Source of the DNA: Bacillus rubiinfantis
GTDB taxonomy: Bacteria; Bacillota; Bacilli; Bacillales; Cytobacillaceae
Direction: 5' to 3'
DNA length: 64,000 nucleotides
NCBI GenBank assembly: GCA_000752035.1
Contig: CCFE01000021.1
Location: forward strand, 248,001 to 312,000
Shown here: positions 43,644 to 52,202 of the stretch, piece by piece
Layout of the letters: each line of letters begins with the position of its first letter
Position numbering within the stretch: position 1 is the first letter of the stretch
Notes under the pieces: model-generated
What the model was told of the DNA's origin: nothing
What the model saw: only the letters and a program-made list of their open reading frames with translations
Database searches by the model: none
Made by a program: the position numbers and the translations under genes

Positions 43644-44147
43644 TTGAAAGAAGTAGATGATCGAATAAAGGAAAACTTAAACATCCTCTTTGTCGGTTTT
43701 AATCCGAGCATCCGTTCCAGTGAAACCGGTCACCATTTTGCAAACCCTAATAACCGTTTTTGGCGAATCCTTGTTGAATCGGGTCTAACATCAAGAAAAT
43801 TTTCCCCGGAAGAAGATGACCTTTTACTGGATTTGGGCTACGGGATAACAAATATTGTGGCAAGACCAACAAAGGCGGCAGATGAAATTACAAAGCAAGA
43901 ATATATGGTTGGACGAAAGATTCTAATACAAAAGATTACAAGGTTTCAGCCGAAAATAATTTGTTATGTTGGCAAAGGGGTATATTTACAATTTAGCGGG
44001 AAAAAGACAGCTCCTTGGGGTGTTCAAGAAGAGGCGGTCGTTCCGGATACAATTGATTTTGTTGCCCCGTCATCAAGCGGATTAGTACGGATGAAGCTTG
44101 AAGAGATGGTAGACATTTATAAAGAACTTAGAGAGTTAATAGCTTAG
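43644..44147 (+). CDS. mug: Mismatch-specific (G/U, G/T) DNA glycosylase, Mug type
   Basis: A 167-residue member of the uracil-DNA glycosylase superfamily, family 2. Motif 1 is ILFVGFNPSIRSSETGHHFA with the catalytic Asn, and NNRFWRILVESGL follows. The C-terminal motif appears as VAPSSSGLVRM (family usual: NPSGLNR). It excises uracil or thymine opposite guanine. The start TTG 43644 lies after AAAAAAGGGTGA; an in-frame GTG at 43635 is within the SD. Confidence 0.87.
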   Translation: MKEVDDRIKENLNILFVGFNPSIRSSETGHHFANPNNRFWRILVESGLTSRKFSPEEDDLLLDLGYGITNIVARPTKAADEITKQEYMVGRKILIQKITRFQPKIICYVGKGVYLQFSGKKTAPWGVQEEAVVPDTIDFVAPSSSGLVRMKLEEMVDIYKELRELIA

Positions 44148-44154
44148 AAATAAT

Positions 44155-44184
44155 AATCGACGGCAGGAGGGCCGTCGATTAATT
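44155..44184. terminator. Bidirectional terminator
   Basis: AATCGACGGC / GCCGTCGATT around AGGAGG between convergent genes. Confidence 0.75.
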
Positions 44185-44196
44185 GTAGTACATCTC

Positions 44197-46062
44197 CTAG
44201 TTGCCGAATTTCTGTTGATAGTGGGCAAGAGTTAGGAGCGGAAAAATATAGCGATAGCTATGATAATGAATATAAAAAGCACCACCCATGCCTTGGCCAT
44301 TCGGGTAGTCCATTGTCCAGTCTTCGTGCTTGAGAGATGATAGTAAATAATTCATTCCTCGCGTAATTTCATTTGTGGGACGGTCTGATGCAGATAGTAA
44401 AGCATCCACCACCCACGCTGTATGAACAACCGTACTGCTACCGAGTGGAACATAGCGGTTTTGGACATCACTGTGGCATGATTCTCCCCAACCGCCATCT
44501 TTATTTTGAATATTTCGTAACCAATTAATTGCCGTATCAATAGATGAATCATTATTAGTCACGCCAACGGCTCGCAGTCCAGTAATCGCAGCCCATGTCC
44601 CGTATAAATAAGAAATCCCCCAGCGTCCATACCAAGAACCATCCTTTTCCTGCTTCTTTTTTATCCATCTTATTCCTTTTTTGATGACAGGATGATTTTC
44701 TGATAGATTTGTATAATGTCCAAAAAATTCTAGAGTTCTGCCTGTTAAGTCGGCACAAGACGGATCCAACAGTAGGAACTTCGCTTTATCAAGCGGAAGC
44801 CATTCTAACAGCTTGGAATCGGTATTTTTTTCGAAAGCCGGCCAGCCGCCATCGGCGTTTTGCATCGACAGAGTCCAGCTGATGCCGCGTTCCCATGCGA
44901 CGTTTTCCGGAGGAACGATGCGAGAAATCGAGCGTAAAGCCGCTGTTGTATCGTCAACATCGGGTACGAACGTATTAATATCAGAAAAACCCCACCCACC
45001 TGGCAGGCTGGTTGGATTATGGACCACCCAGTCTCCAAAACGCTGCTGTTGTCTGCTCAATAGATATTGATGGGACTTGGCCACCATTGGGTCTTTTGAT
45101 GATACACCAGCAAATTGTAAAGCATGAGTTATAAGTGCCGTGTTCCAAACATTAGCGGTTGTGTATTGCATATGTGGAAGTCCATTAATCTCACATTTCA
45201 TAGACTTTAAACCAGCGATTGCCTGAGTGATGACGTGGTCTGTTTTTTTATATCCAAGTGCAAGCAGGGCAAAAATCATTAAAAATGTAGAGCTGTAGTA
45301 ACTGCACAACGTACCATTTACTTCAATCCTTTCAAGCATGTATTTTTTTCCGCGTTCAAGCGCTAAACTTCGGAGTTCTTCGGGAAGGCCGACTAAGTTT
45401 TTGACTCCTTCCTTAATCAATGATAATAGTGAGCGCCATTCCTCTGAGCGTATCCACGGATCTTCTATGTTTCGGTGGGTGACTAAGTCAGTTAAAACTG
45501 GGGATTTGACGGTTTTGAGTGAATAGTTTTTGGCAGCGAGTATCATAATGGGCGTTAGATTAGCTCTTCCAAAAATCGAAAATGAAAAGAAATTAATAGG
45601 AAAAATTGGTGGGAGTAATATCATTTCAATCGGTAATGGGGAATGGTTTGGCCACTTATATTGTCCCGTAATGGCGAGCATGATTTTGGTAAATATACTG
45701 ACTGCTTCAATTCCTCCGTTTGTTTTAATAAATTTCTTGGCAAGCTCGAGCCGCTTATCTGTTTTACTATAATAACCGGAATAGAGCAGCGCATAGTAAG
45801 CCTCCAATGTGGCAGTAACATTTCCCTTTCCTTCATCGTAAAATAGCTTCCAGGTACCATATCTTGTTTGCTTGCTAAGGATTCTCTTGCATAGACCTTT
45901 AATTAATTCCTCCTCATCTATCTCTAGGCTCCGTAATAAAATAATCATATACGCATCTGTGGATATCCCCGTATCAAATGGATAATTCCAAGAACCATCA
46001 TGAGACTGATCATTCCTTAATGTTTCAATGAGCCAATTAATGCCTTCCTTCGTTTCAACCAC
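44197..46062 (-). CDS. sqhC: Sporulenol synthase (squalene-hopene cyclase family)
   Basis: A 621-residue terpene cyclase that makes sesquarterpene (sporulenol-type) lipids of spores from tetraprenyl-curcumene. It has the acidic catalytic motif FVPDVDDTTAALR and several QW repeats (QNADGGWPAFE; QEKDGSWYGRWG; QNKDGGWGESC). Length and sequence fit B. subtilis SqhC. The start follows a good SD; the gene is divergent from the DUF2515 gene and monocistronic. Confidence 0.92.
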   Translation of the reverse strand: MVETKEGINWLIETLRNDQSHDGSWNYPFDTGISTDAYMIILLRSLEIDEEELIKGLCKRILSKQTRYGTWKLFYDEGKGNVTATLEAYYALLYSGYYSKTDKRLELAKKFIKTNGGIEAVSIFTKIMLAITGQYKWPNHSPLPIEMILLPPIFPINFFSFSIFGRANLTPIMILAAKNYSLKTVKSPVLTDLVTHRNIEDPWIRSEEWRSLLSLIKEGVKNLVGLPEELRSLALERGKKYMLERIEVNGTLCSYYSSTFLMIFALLALGYKKTDHVITQAIAGLKSMKCEINGLPHMQYTTANVWNTALITHALQFAGVSSKDPMVAKSHQYLLSRQQQRFGDWVVHNPTSLPGGWGFSDINTFVPDVDDTTAALRSISRIVPPENVAWERGISWTLSMQNADGGWPAFEKNTDSKLLEWLPLDKAKFLLLDPSCADLTGRTLEFFGHYTNLSENHPVIKKGIRWIKKKQEKDGSWYGRWGISYLYGTWAAITGLRAVGVTNNDSSIDTAINWLRNIQNKDGGWGESCHSDVQNRYVPLGSSTVVHTAWVVDALLSASDRPTNEITRGMNYLLSSLKHEDWTMDYPNGQGMGGAFYIHYHSYRYIFPLLTLAHYQQKFGN

Positions 46063-46149
46063 AGATAATCATCCTTTCTCATCGCTAATTAATCATAAGT
46101 TATACATATTCCCAAATTGTAAGGTCAATTCTTGAAGGAGGTGTTTACA

Positions 46150-47274
46150 ATTTTTTTTACACGAGGCCGGAAAATGTCACCGCTGGAACATATTCGTGCT
46201 GAATTGCGGCAAAAGAGCAAAGGCCCAGCATCCACTCCACATGACTTAACAGTTCAAGAACGGCGGCTGTTGGAAAAAATCCGCAGAAAAACAGAGGAAA
46301 GCAATAGTAATAATATTACGCGGACAAAGGCATACCTGGATTTTTATTTGCGCTATCCTGATATCCATTGGGCCTTTTTAGGACATATGGTTTCGCGAAA
46401 TGGCGGCTGGAATATGACTGATTTGCAGGGGGAATTCTTGCCACGATTATTATCTGAAAAAGAACGGAAGTCTTTCTATCACTTTTTGGAACGAGGAAAT
46501 TGGCTCATCTTTCAAGATGCTTTTCCGCAATTTTTGATTTACGAAGAAAGTTTACAGCAGCAAAAACCATTGTTTCATTTGTTTCCATTCTTAAATGTTT
46601 CCACTTTTATGGAGACGGTTTGGAACCATTATTGGAAACAGCCTGATCATTATCTACTTTGTATGGCACTTATTATTAATGAACAACACTATTTGGAGCA
46701 AAGGGTAATTCGGCAGCCACTATATCAAAAAGAAGTGCTGCATCAATTTAAATTTTTCCTGCAGGATTTGCTGTCATTTAATCATATTCTCTTTCCCTAT
46801 GAAAATGGAAAACTGGCAGGACAAACAATGCATCAATTTGAGTCGTTACACGAGCGAATATTACTCGGGAAAAGGTTATATTCTGTCCTCTTTGCTAATA
46901 AAGATTTTTTAAGACAAGTTATTGATTGGGCAAAACGCCATCCACATACGGGATCGAGAAAAGATTATTGGCCACATCTCTTTAATGACGTGAAGGAAGG
47001 GGGGCCGGGCATTACTTACCCACTCCGGCTAAAGTCCTGTCGACTTCGAAAAGGGGCAAAGCGATTGTATAGTCCACGACTTGAATATGCCTGGAAGAAT
47101 GTTGTTCAGCAAGAAGCGGAGAAAGGGGATTGGTTTACAAATGAGGATGTAGCAAATTACTTAGTGGATGATACGAAAAACATAGATAGGGAGATTAAGC
47201 ATGAATACTGTAAAACACTCGAACGACTCGAGATTGCAGCCGTGGCGAAAAAGACGATTAACTTTTTGGGATAG
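46150..47274 (+). CDS. yppC: DUF2515 family protein (YppC-like), possible ATT start
   Basis: A protein of about 374 residues, soluble, rich in aromatic residues (YLRYPDIHWAFLGHMVSRNGG; GPGITYPLRLKSCRL), matching the DUF2515/YppC family of unknown function. The full-strength AAGGAGGTG at 46135-46143 is followed 8 bases on by ATT at 46150. In-frame alternatives are TTG 46132, which would place that SD inside the gene, and ATG 46174, which has only GAGG. I favour ATT but am not certain. It overlaps the next gene by 74 bases. Confidence 0.75.
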   Translation: MFFTRGRKMSPLEHIRAELRQKSKGPASTPHDLTVQERRLLEKIRRKTEESNSNNITRTKAYLDFYLRYPDIHWAFLGHMVSRNGGWNMTDLQGEFLPRLLSEKERKSFYHFLERGNWLIFQDAFPQFLIYEESLQQQKPLFHLFPFLNVSTFMETVWNHYWKQPDHYLLCMALIINEQHYLEQRVIRQPLYQKEVLHQFKFFLQDLLSFNHILFPYENGKLAGQTMHQFESLHERILLGKRLYSVLFANKDFLRQVIDWAKRHPHTGSRKDYWPHLFNDVKEGGPGITYPLRLKSCRLRKGAKRLYSPRLEYAWKNVVQQEAEKGDWFTNEDVANYLVDDTKNIDREIKHEYCKTLERLEIAAVAKKTINFLG

Positions 47275-47659
47275 AAGATACCTTCCTGCTGCACTATTGG
47301 CTGGGTTAGTCGGAACCTATTCTGACCTATTGTTTGTGGGTATGGGTCTGTACGAATTTCCACTTCGGCCGTTTCCGCAAATCTTCCCGATAAATATTGT
47401 ATTTACCCTCGGTGTCCTGCCGCTATGTGTGATGATCTTTTTGTATTATGGCTCGCAGGTAACTAAGTGGGGCAAATTGGGGATTATTTTATTTATTAGT
47501 CTGTTAGTACCGATTTTGGAAAAGCTGGCGGAGCAACTAGGTTATTTTGTGCATTCAGAAAATTGGCAGCATATTTATTCATTTTTCGGGTATTTGTTTT
47601 TTCTTATATGGATTGATCACTTTAATCATTGGGTAAAAAGTAGAAAAAGCCGTGCCTAA
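47201..47659 (+). CDS. CBO0543-type membrane protein
   Basis: A 152-residue protein with a basic cytoplasmic head and four transmembrane helices (YLPAALLAGLVGTYSDLLFV; IVFTLGVLPLCVMIFLYYG; LGIILFISLLVPILEKLAE). The layout and DLL-F motif resemble the CBO0543 family of unknown function in sporeformers. GGGAG precedes the ATG. The 74-base overlap with the DUF2515 gene in another frame is unusually long, but both frames look genuine. Confidence 0.72.
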   Translation: MNTVKHSNDSRLQPWRKRRLTFWDRRYLPAALLAGLVGTYSDLLFVGMGLYEFPLRPFPQIFPINIVFTLGVLPLCVMIFLYYGSQVTKWGKLGIILFISLLVPILEKLAEQLGYFVHSENWQHIYSFFGYLFFLIWIDHFNHWVKSRKSRA

Positions 47660-47675
47660 AATCACGGCTTTATTT
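47646..47675 (+). terminator. Terminator
   Basis: AAAGCCGTG / CACGGCTTT with the stop codon in the loop, then ATTTC. Confidence 0.75.
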
Positions 47676-47677
47676 CT

Positions 47678-47760
47678 ATAGTGGGGAGGCTCTGTCCGTC
47701 CGTACAGTGGTTAAGTGTCCCGCAACAAGCGAAATGTGCGGACAGAGCCTCTACACTTAT
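47678..47760. repeat. 83-base imperfect palindrome (REP/MITE-like element)
   Basis: Perfect 13-base arms GAGGCTCTGTCCG (47686-47698) and CGGACAGAGCCTC (47739-47751), with ATAGTG / CACTTAT extending outward, enclose a GC-rich 40-base core holding CGCAACAAGCG. Its base composition differs from the flanks, and no T run follows. It looks like a dispersed chromosomal repeat unit; only one copy is in this window. Confidence 0.6.
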
Positions 47761-47869
47761 TTTATCATAAATTGGTTGGAATTATGCTCAAGAGAATATA
47801 ATTACTTTCCTTTCTATTTCGAAAAGTGTATGATTATAATGATTTTACATAAGTAAGGAGTTGTTTATA

Positions 47870-48310
47870 ATGGCAAAAAAAGGATACATAGTAATGGAAA
47901 ATGGAGAAAAGATTGAATTTGATTTATTCCCGAATGAGGCTCCTGGAACAGTGGCTAATTTTGAAAAATTAGCTAATGAAGGTTTTTATAATGGGGTTAT
48001 CTTTCACCGTGTCATTCCAGGCTTTGTAAGCCAAGGGGGAGACCCAACTGGAACTGGTATGGGTGGTCCAGGATATACCATTAAATGTGAAACGGAAGGC
48101 AATCCTCATAAGCATGTTCCTGGTGCGCTTTCGATGGCTCATGCAGGCAGAGATACAGGGGGAAGCCAGTTCTTTATCGTTCATGAATCACAGCCGCATC
48201 TAGATGGAGTACATACCGTATTTGGACAAGTGACTTCAGGTTTAGATACAGTAAAAGCAATGAGAAATGGCGATAAGATGGTTGAAGTAAAGGTTTTTGA
48301 TGAAGAATAA
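47870..48310 (+). CDS. ppiB: Peptidyl-prolyl cis-trans isomerase (cyclophilin)
   Basis: A 146-residue cytosolic cyclophilin that speeds proline isomerisation in folding proteins. The catalytic Arg is in VIFHRVIPGFVSQGGDP, with MAHAGRDTGGSQFFIVH and LDGVHTVFGQV completing the active site. AAGGAG is 9 bases before the ATG at 47870, which gives the same N-terminus as B. subtilis PpiB. A terminator follows. Confidence 0.94.
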   Translation: MAKKGYIVMENGEKIEFDLFPNEAPGTVANFEKLANEGFYNGVIFHRVIPGFVSQGGDPTGTGMGGPGYTIKCETEGNPHKHVPGALSMAHAGRDTGGSQFFIVHESQPHLDGVHTVFGQVTSGLDTVKAMRNGDKMVEVKVFDEE

Positions 48311-48321
48311 TAAAGATTTTC

Positions 48322-48350
48322 AGGGAGCTTTTTATGAGCTCTCTTTTTTT
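48322..48350 (+). terminator. Terminator of ppiB
   Basis: AGGGAGCT pairs with AGCTCTCT around TTTTATG; seven T follow. Confidence 0.8.
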
Positions 48351-48431
48351 AGGTCATGCAAATACTTTAATATAATTTCTATTATTGATACAATGATTTC
48401 TATCAAACTATTGATTAGATGAGGATTGCCT

Positions 48432-49184
48432 ATGAAACTGATATCTTGGAATGTAAACGGCTTGCGGGCGTGTGTAAAAAAAGGATTTTTAGATTTCTTT
48501 CATGAAATCGATGCAGATATTTTCTGCATCCAGGAAACAAAATTGCAAGAAGGACAGATTCAACTTGAGTTGGACGGCTATTATCAATATTGGAATTATG
48601 CTGTCAAGAAGGGATATTCGGGAACAGCTGTATTTACTAAGGTAGAGCCAATTTCTGTCCGCTATGGTGTAGGGGTAGAGGAGAGTGAGGACGAAGGAAG
48701 AATTCTAACGTTAGAGTTTGCGGAATTCTTCCTAGTGAATGTCTACACGCCCAACTCACAGCGTGATTTGGCAAGATTAGGCTACCGCCTTCAGTGGGAG
48801 GACCGTATCAGAAAATATTTGCAGGAACTGGATGAGCAAAAGCCGGTCATTTTATGTGGTGATTTAAATGTAGCCCATAAGGAAATAGACTTGCGGAATG
48901 CTAAAACCAATATCGGGAATTCCGGGTTTACCGATGAGGAACGTGAAAAAATGACAATGCTGCTTCAATCGGGGTTTATTGATAGTTTCCGATATTTTTA
49001 TCCGGAAAAAGAAGGTGCCTATACATGGTGGTCTTATATGAATAAGGTTAGGGAGCGGAATATCGGCTGGCGTATCGATTATTTTATTGTTTCGCAGTCT
49101 CTAACAAATAGGTTAAAAAATGCAGAAATATATGCTGATATCATGGGCAGTGATCATTGCCCAGTTATGCTTGAAATTTGTTAA
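48432..49184 (+). CDS. exoA: Exodeoxyribonuclease III / AP endonuclease
   Basis: A 250-residue base-excision repair enzyme cutting at abasic sites. All family motifs are present: SWNVNGLRA (Asn), CIQETKLQ (metal Glu), VNVYTPNSQ (Tyr), CGDLNVAHKEIDL (Asp, Asn), GWRIDYFIVS and GSDHCPV (catalytic Asp-His). GAGG precedes the ATG at 48432; a TTG two codons earlier is less likely. Confidence 0.94.
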   Translation: MKLISWNVNGLRACVKKGFLDFFHEIDADIFCIQETKLQEGQIQLELDGYYQYWNYAVKKGYSGTAVFTKVEPISVRYGVGVEESEDEGRILTLEFAEFFLVNVYTPNSQRDLARLGYRLQWEDRIRKYLQELDEQKPVILCGDLNVAHKEIDLRNAKTNIGNSGFTDEEREKMTMLLQSGFIDSFRYFYPEKEGAYTWWSYMNKVRERNIGWRIDYFIVSQSLTNRLKNAEIYADIMGSDHCPVMLEIC

Positions 49185-49201
49185 AATAGTTTAATAAGAA
49201 G

Positions 49202-49243
49202 GCCCTTTGCAAAGAAGATTATACTCATGCAAAGGGCTCTTTC
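49202..49243. terminator. Terminator between exoA and the small minus-strand gene
   Basis: GCCCTTTGC / GCAAAGGGC with an 18-base loop and a TCTTTC tail. Confidence 0.7.
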
Positions 49244-49374
49244 TATAGTTGATTAAGTGCAGTTCCTAATTCATCGAATTCTGGAAGGCGATTGGTCTCG
49301 ATAATGGGCTTGTTTTGCTCTTGAACATCTTGATCAAAATTTTCATTAGCCTCGCTGATTCTTTTAGATGGCAC
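49243..49374 (-). CDS. Hypothetical 43-residue acidic protein
   Basis: The sequence begins MPSKRISEANENFDQD and ends DELGTALNQL. AAAGGAG is 8 bases before the GTG start. It is hydrophilic and without cysteines. Similar short acidic proteins are widespread in Bacillus, but I cannot assign a family. Confidence 0.6.
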   Translation of the reverse strand: MPSKRISEANENFDQDVQEQNKPIIETNRLPEFDELGTALNQL

Positions 49375-49476
49375 GCTTACATCTCCTTTAAACAGGAATT
49401 ATACAGGTATAGTTTATCCTTAATTAATTTTCATAAACAAAAGGGATGTTCCAAATCTATGTAAAAAATACTAATA

Positions 49477-50298
49477 CTAACTTCTGCGAAATCTCCCCAT
49501 CACCGCAATTGCCTTGGTAATATAAACAAAGGCAGTAGGATCAACTTTTTTAATAGCTTCTTTCGTCTCCGTTAATTCGTATTTAGTGATAACGGTTGTT
49601 AACACTTTTTTATGTTGATGAGAATAAACCCCTTCAGCATCACTCATTGTTACCCCACGTGAATGGAGTTGAATTAATTCCTTACTTAATTGCTCCCATC
49701 TTTCCGTTATAATTGATACAGCTAGTTTAGTTTGATTTGTATAAACTGTGTCAACTGCTTTTCCCGAAGCAAAAATGGCAAAAAGAGTATATAGAGTAGA
49801 ATCTGCACCAAATACTAATGATGAGATTAGGACAATAATGAAATTTACACATGTATTTAGATAGCCGACAGAAAGGTCCTTTTTCTTTGATAAAATCAAA
49901 CTAATAATGTCTGTCCCGCCACCTGATCCGCCTAAACGGATAATGGTACCAATGCTAATTCCGTTTATCACTCCGCCGAATACACTTGATAACAAGAAAT
50001 CATTACTGAATTCTTGAACAGGTATAATTTTCATCGACACCGATAAAAGCACAACAGAGTATACAGTTAAAAACATAAACTTTCTTCCTAAATAAAAATA
50101 ACCCAAGATAAGTAACGGGATATTTAAAATTAGAATGATCCATCCAGTGTTTATTGCTAAAAAATGGTGAATGATCATAGCTACTCCGGCAATACCACCT
50201 GTTAAGACCTTATGCGGAATCAGAAAAGTATTCATGGAGTAGGCCATTGAAATAGTAAAAAAAGTGATAGCAATAAGTTGTAAAGCTGTTTTTTTCAT
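49477..50298 (-). CDS. YitT family membrane protein, second paralogue
   Basis: A 273-residue protein with the same plan as the YitT protein at 33592-34407: N-terminal helices with IPHKVLTGGIAGVAMI and RLGGSGGGTDIISLILSKKK, then a DUF2179 domain (DAEGVYSHQHKKVLTTVITK). The GSTGG/GSGGG loop is shared. Function unclear. AGAGGTG precedes the ATG. It is divergent from the tRNA cluster. Confidence 0.85.
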   Translation of the reverse strand: MKKTALQLIAITFFTISMAYSMNTFLIPHKVLTGGIAGVAMIIHHFLAINTGWIILILNIPLLILGYFYLGRKFMFLTVYSVVLLSVSMKIIPVQEFSNDFLLSSVFGGVINGISIGTIIRLGGSGGGTDIISLILSKKKDLSVGYLNTCVNFIIVLISSLVFGADSTLYTLFAIFASGKAVDTVYTNQTKLAVSIITERWEQLSKELIQLHSRGVTMSDAEGVYSHQHKKVLTTVITKYELTETKEAIKKVDPTAFVYITKAIAVMGRFRRS

Positions 50299-50460
50299 AT
50301 AATGACACCTCTAAATTGTTAACCTTAAACCTTCCATTTTGTAGTGTAATGTTTATTACATCAATTGACTAGAGAAATATTTGTGAAAAATATTAGACCG
50401 TTTGGCTTAATCGCTACATTTTTTATGTGAAAAATGAAGTATTTTAAGCAAAAATTACTG

Positions 50461-50489
50461 TTGACGAATCGAAACACTGGTAGTATGAT
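50461..50489 (+). promoter_or_regulatory. Sigma-A promoter of the tRNA cluster
   Basis: TTGACG, a 17-base spacer and TATGAT, about 85 bases before the first tRNA. Confidence 0.7.
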
Positions 50490-50575
50490 TATTAATGTTC
50501 TCTTTGGGGACATGATTTAGAACTTGATATTTTTTGTTTTTGAAAAAAGTATCTGACCTCTTTTTCTTTGTATAT

Positions 50576-50659
50576 GCGGGTGTGGCGGAATCGGCAGACG
50601 CGCTAGATTCAGGTTCTAGTGGTAGTAATACCGTATGGGTTCAAGTCCCTTCACCCGCA
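50576..50659 (+). tRNA. tRNA-Leu (anticodon CAG)
   Basis: Acceptor GCGGGTG pairs with CACCCGC, the anticodon stem CTAGA/TCTAG encloses TTCAGGT, a long variable arm is present and the T loop is GTTCAAGTC. CCA is not encoded. Confidence 0.93.
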
Positions 50660-50669
50660 TCATTAATAT

Positions 50670-50744
50670 GCGGAAGTAGTTCAGTGGTAGAACACCACCT
50701 TGCCAAGGTGGGGGTCGCGGGTTCGAATCCCGTCTTCCGCTCCA
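50670..50744 (+). tRNA. tRNA-Gly (anticodon GCC)
   Basis: Acceptor GCGGAAG/CTTCCGC, anticodon stem CCACC/GGTGG with loop TTGCCAA, T loop GTTCGAATC. The 3' CCA is encoded. Confidence 0.94.
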
Positions 50745-50753
50745 TTTCTCTAA

Positions 50754-50827
50754 CGGGAAATAGCTCAGCTTGGTAGAGCACCACGTTCGGGACGTGGGGG
50801 TCGCAGGTTCAAATCCTGTTTTCCCGA
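50754..50827 (+). tRNA. tRNA-Pro (anticodon CGG)
   Basis: Acceptor CGGGAAA/TTTCCCG, anticodon stem CCACG/CGTGG with loop TTCGGGA, T loop GTTCAAATC. CCA is not encoded. The CGG anticodon reads only CCG and would complement a TGG isoacceptor elsewhere. Confidence 0.92.
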
Positions 50828-50924
50828 CTGTTTAGGGTTTCAGCCTAGATGGAGGGTTTCTCTTTCACATTTAGCAGGTCAACAGTTTTCATTTCGTTAG
50901 GTAATTATTTTTATATCAATATTT

Positions 50925-51001
50925 GGCGGTGTAGCTCAGCTGGCTAGAGCGTACGGTTCATACCCGTAAGGTCGGGGGTTCGATCCCCTCCGCCGCTACC
51001 A
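50925..51001 (+). tRNA. tRNA-Met (anticodon CAT)
   Basis: Acceptor GGCGGTG/CGCCGCT (with G-U pairs), anticodon stem TACGG/CCGTA with loop TTCATAC, T loop GTTCGATCC, CCA encoded. It has 1-72 pairing, so elongator type (or tRNA-Ile2 before modification) is more likely than initiator. Confidence 0.9.
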
Positions 51002-51010
51002 TATGATTAT

Positions 51011-51100
51011 GGAGGAATACCCAAGTCCGGCTGAAGGGATCGGTCTTGAAAACCGACAGGCGGGTTAAACCGCGCGGGGGTTCGAATCCCTCTTCCTCCG
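51011..51100 (+). tRNA. tRNA-Ser (anticodon TGA)
   Basis: Acceptor GGAGGAA/TTCCTCC, anticodon stem TCGGT/ACCGA with loop CTTGAAA, long variable arm and T loop GTTCGAATC; discriminator G. CCA is not encoded. Confidence 0.93.
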
Positions 51101-51111
51101 TTTTTTATTAT

Positions 51112-51193
51112 GGAGGGGTAGCGAAGTGGCTAAACGCGGCGGACTGTAAATCCGCTCCCTCAGGGTTCGGCGGTTCGAATCCGTCCCCCTCCA
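51112..51193 (+). tRNA. tRNA-Tyr (anticodon GTA)
   Basis: Acceptor GGAGGGG/CCCCTCC, anticodon stem and loop CGGACTGTAAATCCG, a class II variable arm and T loop GTTCGAATC; discriminator A. CCA is not encoded. Confidence 0.93.
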
Positions 51194-51227
51194 TTAATTT
51201 TCAGGTTAATATAGACTTCAATTACTG

Positions 51228-51258
51228 ACGTTTTCCAATTATATGGAAAACGTTTTTT
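51228..51258 (+). terminator. Terminator of the tRNA cluster
   Basis: ACGTTTTCC pairs with GGAAAACGT around an eight-base loop, then a T run. Confidence 0.85.
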
Positions 51259-51378
51259 GTATTAAAAAAAATACATTCGAATTCTTTTTTATTTAATATT
51301 TACCTTACCTATTATTGGTATTTTACCTGGATTACGTTAATATAAAGTAAAGTAGAGGGGAAAGGGAGGAAAAGAAGG

Positions 51379-51978
51379 ATGAAAGTATTAATTGTTGGTG
51401 CAAATGGAATGTTGGGAAGCCAGATTGTTGAAGAATTAAAAGATGAGTTTGAACTCATTCGAGCAAGCAGGCAGAACTCAGACATCAAGGTTGATATTAC
51501 TTCACCACAAAGCATCAAGAAAATGTTTGAAACAGTGGGTAAGATAGATGCCTTAATTAGTGCTGCTGGATCGACTCATTTTGGATCAATTGAATCAATG
51601 ACACCGGAATTAAACGCAGTATCATTAAATAACAAATTAGCTGGCCAAATTAATCTCGTATTATTAGGATTGGATTACATAAACGACAATGGCAGCATCA
51701 CCCTTACTAGCGGGGTTCTCATGGATGATCCAGTTAAGGATGGAGCCTCTGCAGCTATGGCAAATGGAGGAATCAAAGCGTTTGTAAAAGCGGCTGCTTT
51801 GGATATGCCAAGAGGAATCAGGTTAAATAACGTAAGCCCAACGATATTAGAAGAATCTGCTGACCAATATGGTGAACTATTTAAAGGTTTCCTGCCAGTG
51901 CCAGGAAAACGTGTCGCACTTGCCTACAGAAAAAGTTTACAAGGCGGGCAAACAGGGCAAACCTATGAAATATATTAA
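51379..51978 (+). CDS. Short-chain dehydrogenase-like protein
   Basis: A 199-residue Rossmann protein. The nucleotide site is VGANGMLGSQIV, and SAAGS replaces the usual NAG. Serine appears in ITLTSGVLM, but the classical YxxxK pair is altered: the Tyr position is Asn in MANGGIKAF while Lys remains. Similar short SDR proteins lacking the Tyr are common and of uncertain activity. GGGAGG precedes the ATG and a terminator follows. Confidence 0.8.
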   Translation: MKVLIVGANGMLGSQIVEELKDEFELIRASRQNSDIKVDITSPQSIKKMFETVGKIDALISAAGSTHFGSIESMTPELNAVSLNNKLAGQINLVLLGLDYINDNGSITLTSGVLMDDPVKDGASAAMANGGIKAFVKAAALDMPRGIRLNNVSPTILEESADQYGELFKGFLPVPGKRVALAYRKSLQGGQTGQTYEIY

Positions 51979-51994
51979 TGATGGAATACTGTAG

Positions 51995-52031
51995 AAAGTG
52001 TTTGGGGTTCAAACTCCAGACACTTTTTTAT
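51995..52031 (+). terminator. Terminator of the SDR gene
   Basis: AAGTGTTTGG pairs with CCAGACACTT around a ten-base loop; six T follow. Confidence 0.8.
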
Positions 52032-52202
52032 TTTAACGGAGAGGTCTCTTTGTAAAAATCATACGGAAAGAATAGTAAAATCTATTTTATTTTTGTATAA
52101 ATCAACCATAGTGATTATTTTGAAAAATCGATAAATTTAAAATATGGAAATTAAAACTTTCTCAATAATAATTTCATTTTAGAAATAAAGGCGGGTGAGT
52201 GC

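Noticed and set aside
44352..45860. Several 60-85-codon frames opposite and within sqhC
   Set aside because: They are shadows of the cyclase gene: no SD, no recognisable protein features.
50534..51228. Open frames across the tRNA cluster
   Set aside because: They are artefacts of tRNA sequence; all six tRNAs fold as cloverleaves.
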